In this document: in pieces, positions 10,266 to 22,395 of the stretch
Layout: each line of letters begins with the position of its first letter
Numbering within the stretch: position 1 is the first letter of the stretch
Origin: Hemerocallis citrina
Lineage: Eukaryota; Streptophyta; Magnoliopsida; Asparagales; Asphodelaceae
Reading direction: 5' to 3'
Assembly: GCA_017893485.1 (NCBI GenBank)
Contig: CM030365.1
Span: forward strand, 46,680,458-46,744,457
DNA length: 64,000 nucleotides
Notes under the pieces: generated by a model
Databases searched by the model: none
Seen by the model: the letters and a program-made list of their open reading frames with translations, nothing else
Told to the model about the DNA's origin: nothing
Translations under genes and position numbers: made by a program

Positions 10266-12441
10266 ATGTTACGAGTATCCTCGAGTAGTGAGGCATCTTC
10301 CTCGGGGGGTCGGAGCAACGAGGAAGGGAGAGAAGTGGTGAGCCGACGGAAGGGGAAGGAGTTATTAAGGTCGTCGATCGTTGAGACGGTGGTGGAGACG
10401 GTGAGAGGAGCAAGCGAGTTGGGTCGGCTGCTAATCGTGTTGTCTGGCCATGGAGGGATAAGGCAGTACAGTGGCGAGCTGCTGACCAAGGCTGTCTATG
10501 GTCGCTCGGAAACCTACGAGGAGAATGATCCGAGGGAAGTTACCGAGGTGGACGATATACCTTCGGTTCTAACCGAACGAGATCTACTTCGGACTAGGAA
10601 GGGCTTCGCCATTCCTCCGGAGTACTCCCTGATTCTCCCTGGCCCTGGGGTGCGAGCGTGCACAGCCTTCACGCCGGATACTTGTGTCTTCGCCTACGAT
10701 GCGTTGAACACCGGCCTGCGTTTTCCTCTGCATCCTTTCGTCACTGAAGTCCTCCGGGGGTATGGACTGAGTCCTATTCAGTTCATGCCGAACACGTGGC
10801 GACATGTGCTCGGATTTCAGCTCCAATGCCGAACAGCCAAGGTGGAGCCGCAGCTCGTCATCCTCCGGAGTTTGTATCAGATCAACAGGATGAGTAAGAC
10901 CGAGTCCCGTTACTAACTGTCGCCTCGGAAAGGCGTCAAGCTGATAGAGAACCCCGACTCGATAAAGTCGTGGAAGGAGAAGTTCTTTCTGATCAAGGGC
11001 CCCTCGGCGTGCGACTTCCCGACCCAGGTGGAAGGAAGACGTGCCGAAGTATGCCAAGTCCGAGCCGGTGTTGACCCTGGTCGAGGCAGAGGTGGCGGCG
11101 AAGCTGATCGGGCTTCCAATGTTGAGTTGGAGGGATATGACTGAGGAGGTGCTTCACGGGTCGGGCCTTAGTCCGATCGACCCGAGTACGCTCCGGACAT
11201 CTCTTTTCCTTTGTTTACTTTTCTTTAATGCCTTGTGTTTTTTTTTTTAATCTTGCTTTTCTTTTTCTCGACAGAGGCTCCGAATATGGACTTCAAGGTG
11301 ATGATGGCTAAACGAAACAAGGACGCCGACGCCAAGAAAAGAAAGAGGACGAGCGCTGGTCCCACTTCTGGCCGACCTACCAAGGCTCCTTCGGCCGTGG
11401 TCAGGAACCGTCGTCCCCACTTCTCCTCGGTGATCGTCCTCGGCTATTGGCGTTGTTCAGCCGACCCCCTCTGCTCCTTCGGGCGAGGGCTTCTCCATAT
11501 CGACTGCACTGGCGCTCGAGGCCCCGCCCCTGACCGAGCAGGCCGAGGTCATACTGACCGAGGCCCACAAGAAGTTGTTCGTCCCCGATTGGCGGGTGAT
11601 GAACCATGATGGCTTCTTGGGGGACTCGGGGATGAGTATGCAGGCTCTTCGCCATCTCCCAATCCCGAAGGACCGAGCCGCTCTGAAGGTGGGGACGACG
11701 GGCGACGATGCCCTAGAAATAGCTCGGTCGCTTATGTCGGTAAGTTTTCTCAGTTGTTTTTTGATATTCTCTCGAAAATTTTCCAAGTCTTTAGTTCGGC
11801 TTTTGATGTGTTCTATCTGCTTCTTCTTGCAGGCCACATGCCACTTCAGCCACCTTTTCGAGCAATATGCCGAGCAAAAGAAGGAGCTGAAGGCCGCTTG
11901 TGATAAAGATAGAGCGGAGAGGGCGAGGGCCGTGAAGCAGTTTGAGGAGGAGCAGCGCCGCTCGGACGCTTTGGCGGTCTAGGTCACCGACCTTGAGGCG
12001 GCTCTGGCGCAAGCGAGGGAGAATCTCGCTTCGGAGGTCGCCCAAGCAGCCGAGGAGAGGGCCGAAGCGACGAGGGCCTCGGAACCAGTGAAGCGGCAAA
12101 AGAACGAGGCCGTGGTGGCGGCGAGGGCGAAGATTGAGGCCGAGGCTAAGGAGCATATGGCGGCCAATATAGAGCAATCTTACGCCATAGCGCTCGAGCA
12201 CGTCGAGGCTCGGGTCCCCGGCTTCTATAGGTCGGGGTACAGCCTGTGGGGTCTGGTCGTTGAGGAAGACCCTGAAGCCTAGGAAGAAGCCGAAGGAGAG
12301 GAAGGGGACAAGCTGCACGGTGACGATGCTTCTGCCGACCCCAAGACCGTGGTGGTGGGGGGAGGGGATGACGAGGTCGTGGCTGACCCCCAAGCCAGAG
12401 CGACAGAGGATGAGGAGCAGTCACTCAAGGTGGCCCCTTGA
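10266..12441 (+). pseudogene. Antisense accessory gene of the Tat element (putative gypsy-type transposon protein family)
   Basis: The N-terminal half contains a conserved block (GLRFPLHPFVTEVLRGYGLS, then NTWRHVLGF) that I recognise as the plant domain called putative gypsy type transposon (Transposase_28). The C-terminal half is a long Glu/Ala/Arg-rich coiled coil (LEAALAQARENL) ending in an acidic tail. Proposed exons are 10266 to about 11185, 11275-11739 and 11833-12441. Intron 2 has a clear GTAAG donor and TTGCAG acceptor; the donor of intron 1 is uncertain. Damage includes stops at 10914-10916, 11980-11982 and 12280-12282 and frameshifts near 11035 and 11445. It lies between pol and the 3' LTR on the opposite strand. 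A homologue in maize Grande is reported as nuclear; its function here is unknown. Confidence 0.75.
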
Positions 12442-12705
12442 TCCTTTTTGCTTTCGTATATTTTTTGTTCTTCATGTATTGCCTTGTAGCGGACTGGCCA
12501 CCACTTTTTTGGTATAAATGAAATTTCGCTTTCTTCGACCATGTGTTGGGGTGTGTCTTGATTTGAAATTTTTTTGAAAATAATTTTGTCTTGAAATTTG
12601 ACTAAGTGTTGAGCAACACCCCTTTTGACGTTTGGTTAGGTGTTGGCAATTTTTGCTTTGAAATTTAGCTATGATGCACTAGCTTATGTCGTCGTACTCT
12701 TTCAG
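12442..12705. other. Spacer between the two antisense coding blocks
   Basis: T-rich non-coding DNA. It ends in a CTCTTTCAG sequence at 12697-12705 that looks like a splice acceptor for the next block, so it may be an intron or a 3' untranslated region. Confidence 0.4.
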
Positions 12706-13460
12706 GATGCGTCGCACAACGGGGCAGCAGTTGAGGCTTCTCATCTCCGATCTGACTTGAAAGCGACGAAGCTGGCCCTCTCTCGTAGTCGAGAGTGTTT
12801 TCTCAAGAGTGAGTGGGATCGAGAGCACCTCAAGCTAAAGTTATCGAAGCGTCTCTTCGAGCTGAAGCAACTAAAGAAACAAGCTCGAGGAGCTCCTCTT
12901 GAGGGGAGGTGGGGTTGCTTCGGAAGGCGCTATCTGATGTCTTAGTGGAGAAAGGGGAACTATTAGTTGAGATCCAACACTTGCAGATAGTAGAAGAGGA
13001 GCTTTTGACGGAGGAAGAAGAATTGACAGCGGCGGTAGGTAAGTTGATGGCCGGGCGTGATGAGTTGACGGCGAAGGTTGACGAGTTGAGGAGGGTTACA
13101 GTTGACAAGAGTATCGAAGTTACTCATCTCCGTCGAGTTATAGCCGACAGCTCTGGCGCCGCAGGCTCTGCTCGGCTTCCTCACTTTAAAATAGCCGTGA
13201 AGGACGACTCTCTGAAGGATCGAATTGTCGAGCTCGAGGAGGAAGTTGCTCGGCTCAAACCTCAACCTGAACGGATTAACGTCAGAAGTACGCTGTGTGC
13301 TCGTGAAGAGAGCGAGAGAGGAATCTCGTTTTACGAGCTTGCAACTCGTTCGCCTGTAGTTAGGCAGAGCCCGGTTGACGCTCAAAGTGGTGTGGCTGCT
13401 TCGTCGAGCGGCGCATCGGTTGGGGCCATCGTCAGAGGCAGCACTGAAGAGGCGTCTTAG
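12706..13460 (+). pseudogene. Second antisense coiled-coil coding block of the Tat element
   Basis: The block opens after a splice-acceptor-like CAG and reads a strongly heptad-like, charged sequence (ATKLALSRSRECFLKSE, KLSKRLFELKQLKKQ). After a one-base frameshift near 12900 it continues (VEKGELLVEIQHLQIVEEEL, then SLKDRIVELEEEVARLKPQ) to a stop at 13458-13460. I see no catalytic motif. It is either the last exon of the accessory gene at 10266-12441 or a separate coiled-coil protein; the stop at 12439-12441 argues for separate. It shares base composition and strand with the accessory gene. Confidence 0.5.
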
Positions 13461-13746
13461 TTTGCTAGTCTGGAGACGAGCTCCGAGGTTAGGCGTCGCC
13501 GTCGCCATCCCCGGGTGTCTTTAAACTGAAACGTCCTTGTTCCGAAGAAGCGTTGAGCAAGTTGTTGTAATTATAGCTTTTCGAATTTTGTAACTCGTCG
13601 TAGATGAGAGTAGCTTGGTCTTGTAACTCGAGTTTCTTTGTACTTTAAACTTTTATAGAAGTGAAAGCTTGTTCTACTCCTTTGTGTTTGTGTGTTGGCG
13701 TATTCAATTGACACTGGTTATTTGTTGAGTACCTACTTGTAACTTG
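13461..13746. other. Non-coding link to the 116-bp array
   Basis: T-rich DNA with no gene, probably the 3' untranslated region of the antisense gene. Confidence 0.4.
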
Positions 13747-14397
13747 TAACTTGCTTAAGAGCAAGGAGTAGAAGCGGGGCCGAGCCAAGCTTTGAGCTCC
13801 GCATTCTTTGCCAGAGTAGGTTCCAACGGTTGTGGGAGCAATTCCGAATGGAGATCCTCTTCTAGCTCGCTTAAGAGCGGGCTTGCGAAGGGGAATCAAG
13901 CCAAGTTTTGGACTCCGAACACATCGTTCGAGTAAATTTAAATGGTTGTGGGAGCAGTTCTGAATGGCGAACCACTTCTAGCTCGCTTAAGAACGAGCCT
14001 GCGAAGCGGAATCGAGCCATGTTTTGGACTCCGAACTCATCGTTCGAGTAAATTTCAACGGTTGTGGGAGCAGTTCCGAATGGCAAACTACTTCTAGCTC
14101 GCTTAAGAGCGAGCTTGCGAAGCGGAATCGGGCCAAGTTTTGGACTCTGAACACGTCATTCGAGTAAATTTCAACGGTTCTGGGAGCAGTTCCGAATGGC
14201 GAACCACTTCTAGCTCGCTTAAGAGTGAGCCTGCGAAGCAGAATCGAGCCAAGTTTTGGACTCTGAACACGCCGTTCGAGTAAATTTCAACGGTTGTGGG
14301 ATCAGTTCCGAATGGTGAACCAGTTCTAGCTTGCTTAAGAGCGAGCCTGCGAAGCAGAATCGGGCCAAGTTTTGGACTCCGAACACGTCGTTTGAAT
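13747..14397. repeat. 116-bp tandem array in the Tat 3' region
   Basis: The boundary word TCTAGCTCGCTTAAGA (with variants) recurs with its GCTCGC or GCTTGC at 13865, 13981, 14097, 14213 and 14329, an exact 116-bp period. One degenerate unit precedes and a partial unit follows, about 5.6 copies. Each unit contains TTGGACTCCGAACACGTCG and GGGAGCAGTTCCGAATGG variants. Confidence 0.95.
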
Positions 14398-14584
14398 ATG
14401 CATCATTAAAGGTCTTAAACAGAGAGACAAAATAATCACAAGAGAAATATGAGGGGAAAGAAGTTCTTTATTGATAACTGCTAATCGGCTGCTTCTAAGT
14501 GGCAAGCTGTTATTACAATGAAAAAATAATGTACAAATAAAAAGACAGGAATGGCTCGACATTTGAAGGTACTCGAAGAGGTGT
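14398..14584 (-). other. Start of the 3' region after integrase, Tat copy 2
   Basis: Non-coding DNA related to 1-133 of this window. No gene is visible. Confidence 0.5.
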
Positions 14585-15439
14585 TCAGGCGCTCTCTTGA
14601 TACTTCAGTAAATGGTCGGCATTCCAAGTTGTGGGTATCTCTCTGCCTTCAAGATCTTCAAGACGATACGCTTCGGGGCGGACTACTTTGGAAACTTTGT
14701 ACGGTCCTTCCCAATTCGGAGCTAGCTTACTCTTTTGGCTGGGGAACGAGATAGCTAGTTTTCTGAGGACTAAGTCCCCTTCTTTGAGATCCGTGGGACG
14801 GACTCTTCTGTTGTAGGCCTGCTCTATTCTTCTCCGATAATTTTGCTGGCGAATTGAAGCTCTTTCACGAAGCACGTCAATCAGGTCCAAATTCGCCCGG
14901 AGATCTCTAGCGTTCTGCTCTTCATCATAAGCAATAAGGCGAGGGGATGGCAGACCAACTTCTAAAGGGATCACAGCCTCGGACCCATAAGTGAGATTGA
15001 AGGGCGACTCTCCTGTGGGGGTCCGTTTCGTAGTGCGGTAGTTCCACAATACGTTAGGAAGTTGTTCTGCCCATAAGCCTTTAGCGGCCTTATCTATTCT
15101 CTTCTTGATACCGGAGAGAATCTGCCTGTTGGCATTCTCTACTTGACCATTTGACTGAGGATGGGAGACGGAGGAGAAGCATTGCCAAATGCCGAGGTCT
15201 TCACACAAAGATCGGAACGCTGCCCCTGTAAACTGTGTTCCATTATCAGTTATTAGGACCCGAGGTACGCCAAACCTACAGATTACATTTCTCAAGAAGA
15301 ACTGCAGCACTTTGTTCTCCGTAATTGTGGCTAGAGGTTCGGCCTCGATCCACTTAGAGAAGTAGTCGATTGAAACGACTAGGAACTTGAGCTGGCCCGG
15401 AGCTGGCGAAAATGGACCTAGCAAGTCCATCCCCCACAT
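14585..15439 (-). pseudogene. Integrase core and C-terminus, Tat copy 2 (domain open, polyprotein broken)
   Basis: An uninterrupted 284-codon stretch carries the complete catalytic core: Asp in WGMDLLGPF, Asp in ITDNGTQF and Glu in NGQVENANR. The basic C-terminal domain (VRPTDLKEGDLVLRK, NWEGPYKVSKVV) ends at LLKYQESA. Unlike copy 1 it has no stop here, so the domain itself looks competent. Upstream, stops near 15509-15511 and 15702 cut it off from the rest of pol. It would act with the HHCC zinc domain encoded just upstream. Confidence 0.92.
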
Positions 15440-17108
15440 TGCAAAGGGAACCGAGCTTGAGAGAGATGTGAGTTGTGCTTGAGGTAGGCGACGAATGTTG
15501 GAGAACTGCTAACAAGGGCCGCATTGCCGGACGTGTTGCTCGGCATCTCGAAGTAGTGTAGGCCAAAAATACCTGTAGTTTAAAACTTTCCTGGCGAGGG
15601 ACCTTGATCCCAAGTGGGCGCCGCCCATGCCTTCATGGAGTTCTTGCAGGGCATATGAGGCTTCTTCCGGGGAGAGGCATCTCAAGTAGGGTCTGCCATC
15701 TACTTAGGTATAGGAGCGTTCGTACAAGACTCATTCAACAAGGGTGTACTGCTCTGCTCTCGTTCGGATTCGACGGGCTTCTTTTGGATCTTGGGGAAGG
15801 GTCCCATCCCTGAGGAATTATCAAAGGCTTCATCCAGTTGTCCTGGAGTTGGACGGGCAGCGACTCTATCGAGTCGAGGGTTTCTTCTTCTATGCTTGAT
15901 CTTAGGAGTACTTCGATTAGGACGGTCTGCTCGAGACCTTGGAGTGAAGAGGAGACCAATTTGGAGAGGGCATCTGCTTGGGAGTTTTCTTCTCGAGGGA
16001 TCCGCTGGATTTGTGCCTTTTCAAATGAATCCATGAGACTTCGGACATTAGCTAGATACTTAGCCATTCGGTCGTCTCGCGCCTCGTACTCTCCTAAGAC
16101 CTGATTCACGACCAGCTGCGAATCACTGAATATTTGGATACGCTGTGCCCCTACCTTGCGAGCCATACCCAGGCCTGCTGTCAGGGCCTCATATTCAGCT
16201 TCGTTGTTGGAGGCTTTAAAGTTGATGCGGAGGGAGTATTGGAGAGCGAAGTCATTTGGGTCTGCCAGAATGACTCCGGCTCTGCTCCCTTCGGCGCAAG
16301 AAGATCCGTCTACATATATTGTCCAGATGGGTGGCCCATTTGCAGCTTGACTCACTTCCGGGATGGTGCTCTCTACGATAAACTCAGCCAGAGCTTGAGC
16401 TTTGATAGTGGTCTGAGGCTGATAAGATATGTCATGCTGACTCAGCTCGATCGACCACTTCATTAGATGCCCGGAGGTCTCGGGCTTGTGCAGGACTTGT
16501 GTGAGCAGCTGGTCAGTAAGAACGACCACAGAGTGGGATTGAAAATAGGGGGGAGCTTCCTGGCTGCCATTACCAAGGCGTAGGCTATCTTTTCCAACCT
16601 CGGATAGCGGAGCTCGGCGTCTTTAAGAACCTTGCTCACATAATAGATAGGCTTCTGAGCCTTGTCATCTTCCCTTACTTGGACAGTGCTGAGGGTTTGC
16701 TCGGAGGCAGCGAGGTAGAGGTAGAGTGTTTTCCCGGGAATAGGCTTGCTGAGGAGTGGAGGGTTGACCAGATAGGCTTTCAGTTGGTCGAACGATTCTT
16801 GTTGCTGTTGGTCCCACTCGAAGCCCTTAGCCCCCTGGAAGGCTTTAAAGAAAGGAAGACACTTCTCTCCTGACTTAGACAGGAAGCGCCCTATGGCCGC
16901 GAGGTGTCCTGTAAGCTTTTGGACCTCTTTCACACTTGTAGGAGAAGCCAGGTCCAGTATGGCTTTGATTTTCTCCGGGGTTGGCTTCGATCCCTCTTTG
17001 ACTGACCATGAAGCCTAGGAACTTTCCAGACGAGACCCTGAACGCACACTTGTTCGGGTTTAGTCTCATATCATGCTTCCTCAACACGTTGAAGGCTTCT
17101 TGTAGGTC
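15440..17108 (-). pseudogene. RT C-terminus, RNase H, second RNase H and integrase zinc domain, Tat copy 2
   Basis: Homologous to 995-2680 of copy 1 and read in three frames. RT end ([19 protein letters not shown]), RNase H, then second RNase H with [24 protein letters not shown] and SQADALSK, and the zinc domain. Frameshifts fall near 17000, 16540 and 15820. Stops include 15509-15511 within the HHCC region, where copy 1 has a Gln codon. The piece begins at the GGCAA duplication left by the solo LTR at 17114, which splits RT into two. Confidence 0.9.
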
Positions 17109-17699
17109 GGCAATGTAATATCCCGGACGGATATTACCTTTTATAAATTATTATTTTATTATTATTTTATTATTATTTTGTTTTAATTCCAAAATTAGAA
17201 CATTTTGGTGATTTTCACCCGGTTTGTCCATAGACATTATCTGTATCCAGATATCGGTCAGTATACATCCGTATTGTATCAAATTGATACTGTGATCTTC
17301 CGAACTGATAATAAAATTTATTTTATTATTATTTCCAAGATTTAATTATTTTTATACGGATTATGCAAAGATTTTCCGGTATACGGACATATATGCGCAT
17401 GTACGAGTAGTGTGTCGATTAGTGCATTATACGAATTGTGTGTTGTGTATCTTGGACAACACTTATTTTGCTATGACAAAACCTAGTAAGGATGGTTAAG
17501 GGTTTGATTAGGAGGTTTAATCTAGGTTAAGTACACATAAGAAGGTTAAGAAAACCCTTCTAGAAACCCTCATGTAACACCTCCCCCACATATCACCTCC
17601 CTCCACCTCACCCCTACTTCCCCTAGAAGCATGGCCGGCCTCACCCTATCCTTGGGGTTCTTGTGCAATGAGGTGCACTTACCACCTCCCATTCCCTCC

Positions 17700-17707
17700 T
17701 ATAAATA
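17700..17707 (+). promoter_or_regulatory. TATA box of the 5.3-kb LTR
   Basis: TATAAATA followed by CCCCCTCC and a C/T-rich start region. It lies about 590 bases into the LTR. Confidence 0.6.
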
Positions 17708-18285
17708 CCCCCTCCTTCTCCTCCTTCTCTCATTTTAGAAAACAAAAGATCAAAAAGAAAGAAAGAAAGAAAAGAAAAGAAAGAGAGAACCTTAGGTTAA
17801 CTTGAGAGTTTTGTTTTGTAGGTTGATAGAAGTTTTCTAAAAAGCTAGGGGAAGGAGAAGGATTAGCAAGCAAGTCCTTCCAATAGATACTAAGGTGGGG
17901 GTTCTCCACTTATTTGTTTGATTGTTTGTTTGTTTGTTAGTTTTGTTGTTTGACTTCTTCTTCTCACCTTCTTGTTTTGTTTTCTTTGTTTTTGATGGGT
18001 GTGTTGTTGTGTTGTTGTGAATGTTGAATAAAAAAGAAAGAAAGTAGTAGTAGTATCTACTAAAACATATAAAGATCACATCTTTATTATTGTAATTGTT
18101 GTTCTATGTATGATTGTGGACTAAAAAGACATATTGCATATAATCTTGAACATACAACCGATTGAGGGTTGTGGGACTTGTAGGAATTGGCATATGAACA
18201 TTTTTACAACCATTGTGGGTTGTAGGACTTTGATTAAACTTGGACTAATAATAAATAAGCATATGTTGTTGTAATTTTCTTTATT

Positions 18286-18580
18286 GAATAAAAAGATCTT
18301 TTCTTTTTATTGATCACTAGTGTAGATTAAAAAGATCTTCTCTTTTTTATTAATCACTAGTTGTGGAATTAAAAAGATCTCTCTTTTTACTAAACACTAG
18401 TTGTAGATTAAAAAGATCTTCTCTTTTTATTAATCACTAGTTGAAGAAATATTAAAAAGATCATTTCTCTTAATCACTAGTTGTAGAAATAATAAAAAGA
18501 GATCTTTTCTTTCATATTCACTAGTTGTAAAGTAAAATAAAATTAAAATGATCTTTTCTTTTATCACTAGTAATAATAAA
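18286..18580 (+). repeat. About 42-bp tandem repeat, 7 copies
   Basis: Units share AAAAAGATCTTCTCTTTTTA followed by TCACTAGTTGTAG, with starts near 18286, 18329, 18372, 18411, 18455, 18495 and 18540. They are degenerate. Confidence 0.8.
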
Positions 18581-18589
18581 GATTAGTAA

Positions 18590-18893
18590 GCAACTAAGTA
18601 GTAGCATGCTAAGATATAAAGTAATAGTATGTGATTAAATGAGGTAGTAGTAGCATGTATGTTGATTAGTAAGGTAGTAGTAGTATGGGTGATTAGATAA
18701 AGTAGTAGTATGGTTGATATGAAGTGGTAGTATGTTGATTAAAGAAAGAAGTGGTAGTAAGTAGTATAGATGTTTATGTCCATAAAGTAGTAGTAGTAAG
18801 TTGTATGTTATGTTCTTAATAAGAATGAAGTAGGAGTAGTAGTAGATAATTGTGTGTTATGTTTTGATTAAAATAGGAGTAGTAGTAGTAGTA
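18590..18893 (+). repeat. GTAGTAGTA-rich low-complexity block
   Basis: Runs of GTAGTAG separated by TATG and GATTA words, without a fixed period. Confidence 0.7.
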
Positions 18894-19560
18894 AAATGTT
18901 GTAGGATCACTTCTAAAAATATTTAAAAGCAATATTCATGCTTCAAATGTTGTAGGATCACTTCTAAAAATATTTAGAAGCAATATTCATGCTTCAAATG
19001 TTGTAGGATGCCTAATAAAAAATATCCTACCATGTTTTCATGCTTAATTAGTTGTAGGATTGTTTCTAAAAAATATCCTACCATGCTTTATGTTTAGAAT
19101 GTTGTAGGATTGTTTCTAAAAATATCCTACCATGCTTTATGTTTAGAATGTTGTAGATTCACTCTAAAAATATCTAGCATACTTATGATGCTTAGAATGT
19201 TGGAGGAGTAATTCTAAAATTGCCTATCATATGTAGGAATGACATATATGTTGTAGGTTTCTTTCTAAGATTACCTATCATATTTTTAAGCTTAAAATAT
19301 TGTAGTATGCCTCCTAAAATTAACCATCATGTTTTAGGAATGCTATTTCATGTTAGAATGTTGTAGGATAAATTCTAAAGTTCCTACCATGTTAGATTAG
19401 CCTATTTGTGCTTAGGATGTTGTAGGATTAATTCTAAAATTCCTACAATGCTTAGATTATTCTATTTGTGCTTAGAATATTGTAGGATGCAATCTAAGAG
19501 TTTCCTACCATGTTTAGATCAATTGTGCCTAGCATGTGGTAGGATCCATGATGAAATTAC
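18894..19560 (+). repeat. About 50-60-bp degenerate tandem repeat, some 11 copies
   Basis: Units share TGTTGTAGGAT, TTCTAAAAATAT and CATGCTT or CATGTTT words. The first two, from about 18894 and 18945, are nearly identical, and later units drift. Confidence 0.8.
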
Positions 19561-19704
19561 TTACCATGTTAGAAGTATATATACATATATACTTAGGAAT
19601 GTTGAATGTTCATACTAGTAGTTACCCATGTTTAGTAAAACATTCATGTTTAGTAGTTATTATGCTTAATAAAGATTCATGCTTGGATGATAGTAGAAAA
19701 GTTG

Positions 19705-19880
19705 CATACCATGCTAGTTTAATTGTAGGTATGTGATATACCATGTTAGTTTAATTATAGATTTGCCATGCTAGCTTAACTACAAGTAAGTTGTATGCCA
19801 TGCTAGCTTTATTATAAGTAAGTTGTATGTCATGCTAGTTTAGATTGTGAGTAAGTCGTATACCATGCTAGGTTATATGA
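19705..19880 (+). repeat. About 33-bp tandem repeat
   Basis: The phrase CCATGCTAG followed by TTTAATT-like and GTAAGTTGTATG-like words recurs about six times. Confidence 0.7.
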
Positions 19881-20618
19881 ATACTCATGTTTACATGGTA
19901 CCTATGCTTAGATAAGTGTTTGTTCATGCTATGTTAGTAGATGATCATGATTCATGCTAAGTAAGTAGGTATCATGCTAATTATTGATCATGTTAAGTTA
20001 ATGACATCCATACTATGATATTCATGCTTAGAGTAAAGGAACTACCCATGGTTAGTTGTAGTGATGTTATGTTGTGTTCTATACCATGCTAAAGTCCAAA
20101 TGCATGTTTAGAACGTTGTAGGAGTAATGTTAGACTACCTACCATGCCTTGGAATGTTGTACGTTATATTGGTTATCTATCCATGCTTGGGTTATGGTGA
20201 TTAATCAAGATAAGTAGTAAGCTTTCACGCTCGCTTGACTATAGTGGACTCTATGTCTAAGTCGTAGTGATTTTTATGCTTAAGCTCGATGTAAGCACAA
20301 GCGAAATCATATTCATACTTAGGAGTGTGATGGTGAGTAGTTCTGTTTTATAATTGGATTACCGTAGGAAGATGCTTGCGAGTGTATGTCATGCTTAAGG
20401 CATTATAGGTCGAAGTAATAAGATCGGAAAGACCACTAGCAATAGTTAGTTGATAAAGGCTGTTTTGTCGCCTTCGGTTCTTCCTTAGTAGAATACCGAT
20501 CATAGACTACTAGTAGATTCTTTTGTTGCTTCTAATAATAGAAGATTAAGTTTGCTAGTAAGCACGTTTGGTTGCTTCTAAGATTGATTACCTGTATGGT
20601 TGTTTGCATATGGTTGTG

Positions 20619-20850
20619 CTCGTACGTGGCTCGACTGGCCCGTACGTAGCTGTGGGTCTCATACGTAGCTTAGTTGGATCGTATGTAGGTTGTTGTCTCG
20701 TACGCGGCCCGACCGGCCCGTGCGTAGCTGTTGGTCTCATACGCGGCTTATTTGGCTGGTATGTACGTTGTTGTCTCCTACGAGGCCCGCCTGGCCCGTA
20801 GGTAGTTATTGTTTCATACGTAGCTTATTGGCTCGTATGTGGTTGTTACT
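20619..20850 (+). repeat. 78-bp tandem repeat, 3 copies
   Basis: Units start CTCGTACG, CTCGTACG and CTCCTACG at 20619, 20697 and 20775, an exact 78-bp period. They are much more GC-rich than the surrounding LTR. Confidence 0.9.
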
Positions 20851-22395
20851 CGTGTATAGCTTGTTAGCTAGTACACAGTTCGTTGTGCTCGTCTAGGGTG
20901 ATGTTACCACCCTAAGGGCTATCGACCATCAAGACATATGTTTTCTCACCCTAAGGAACTGTGGAGGAGTCACTCCTTGTGTACCGTCGAATCTTAACCA
21001 GGGTAGGTTAATCGAGGACCGGAGTATAGACGAAATCCAAGTCTAGGGTAACGGCATGCATGTATATTCGCACGGCCAAAGTCTTGGATCGATGAGCCAC
21101 GAACTAGATCCTGAGGGATTCTGGTAAGTCTAGGTTGAGCAGCCTAGTAGAGTTGTCTTGCAAAGTCTAAATTAAGGCCTAGCATGTTGTGGTTATAATA
21201 TTGTCCTCCCTAGGAGTATTCAGGGCTAGGGACATTATTAGGGTAGTGGCTTATAAAGATCATTACTTAAAACCTTTGCCGAAAGAGAGGAGTCGGTTGT
21301 AGGGGGCACCTTATGACTAACTCATCCCTTGAGGCAGACCAGGTGGTGTTATTGGGTTGTACCTTCCCGTCAAAGGGATACGTACGGTGCCGTCTCACAA
21401 GTTGAGGACACGGGTTGCGTATCTTGCGCTGTTAATTCCTGAAGTACCGTGGCTGGGGTGCCACAGGATGCATGGTGCAGTCCTGCGTTTGCCAGACCCC
21501 AGAGGGTGCCACAGGGTAGGCTTCGCGCTACCCTGTGCTTGCGAAACCCTATAGTTTGATTTTGTAATGACACCCGATACATTGGGTTTGTCTATTTTGA
21601 GAGAGGTCCGGTTAGCCGGGTCGCGGTGGCGAACATAGACACCACTGGCGAAATGCAACAGTGGCACTTGACCACATCTGCAACCTCATAAGTCACGTGT
21701 AGCTGTCAGGAACAGGTTGTGTACAATTAGAATTCATAACGCGGGTTCAAATCCCTATATATGGAGAAACGGCTTGAGAAGGGTCGCATGTAGTATGGGC
21801 TGCATGTTACTTCGGAGACTTGCTGACATTAGAATAGGAAGCATCCTAGTTCTATTTAAGTATCGCATTAGAGTCTAGTCATAGCACTCACAAACACTTA
21901 AACTACACCAACACCATTGCTATATTTTGTATATTGTTTGGGAGATTCGCTGCTATATGATCAGCCTTTAAGCGTCAGTGAATACTGACGTCCCCACTTC
22001 CATAGGTACTGGATCGCCGAAGTACAAAGGCGAGATTCAGGAGGACTCAAGGCAAGGAAAGCAAGGAGTCAGTGTTATGTTTAGTTCCGTGCAGTATATG
22101 TATTGATTACCCATTAGTTGAGAAGTACTCAAGTGAGAGTTACCAAGTGTTGTTCTTCATTCCTTGTACTCTGATGTAATTTGTTGAAGGTTGTAATACT
22201 TGTGATTGTAAAGGTAATATTGTAACTCTATTGTAATGTATTGCAATTATATAATGTTCAGACTTGTAATACATTGGGTATTGAATAAAAAGTTTTAAAT
22301 TCTCCTGTTTTTCTGTGTATTGTGACTAATTGAAGAAAAGGTCTTGGCTCGTGTCACGGTTTCCCAGTATATGGAAATCGGGGCGTTACAGGCAA

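Larger units (their letters stand above)
17114..22390 (+). mobile_element. 5.3-kb solo LTR (unidentified family) inside Tat copy 2
   Basis: Starts TGTAATATCCCGG, ends GGGGCGTTACA, and is flanked by the perfect duplication GGCAA (17109-17113 and 22391-22395). No retrotransposon coding sequence and no second terminal copy lie inside, so I read it as a solo LTR. It has a TATA box near its start and an AATAAA-type signal near 22283. Most of its interior is built of at least four unrelated minisatellite-like blocks (18286-20850). It is the innermost insertion in this nest. The orientation follows the TATA box. Confidence 0.85.

Noticed and set aside
21357..21667. Open frames on both strands near the end of the 5.3-kb LTR
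   Set aside because: They overlap on opposite strands, show no recognisable domain, and lie inside an LTR.
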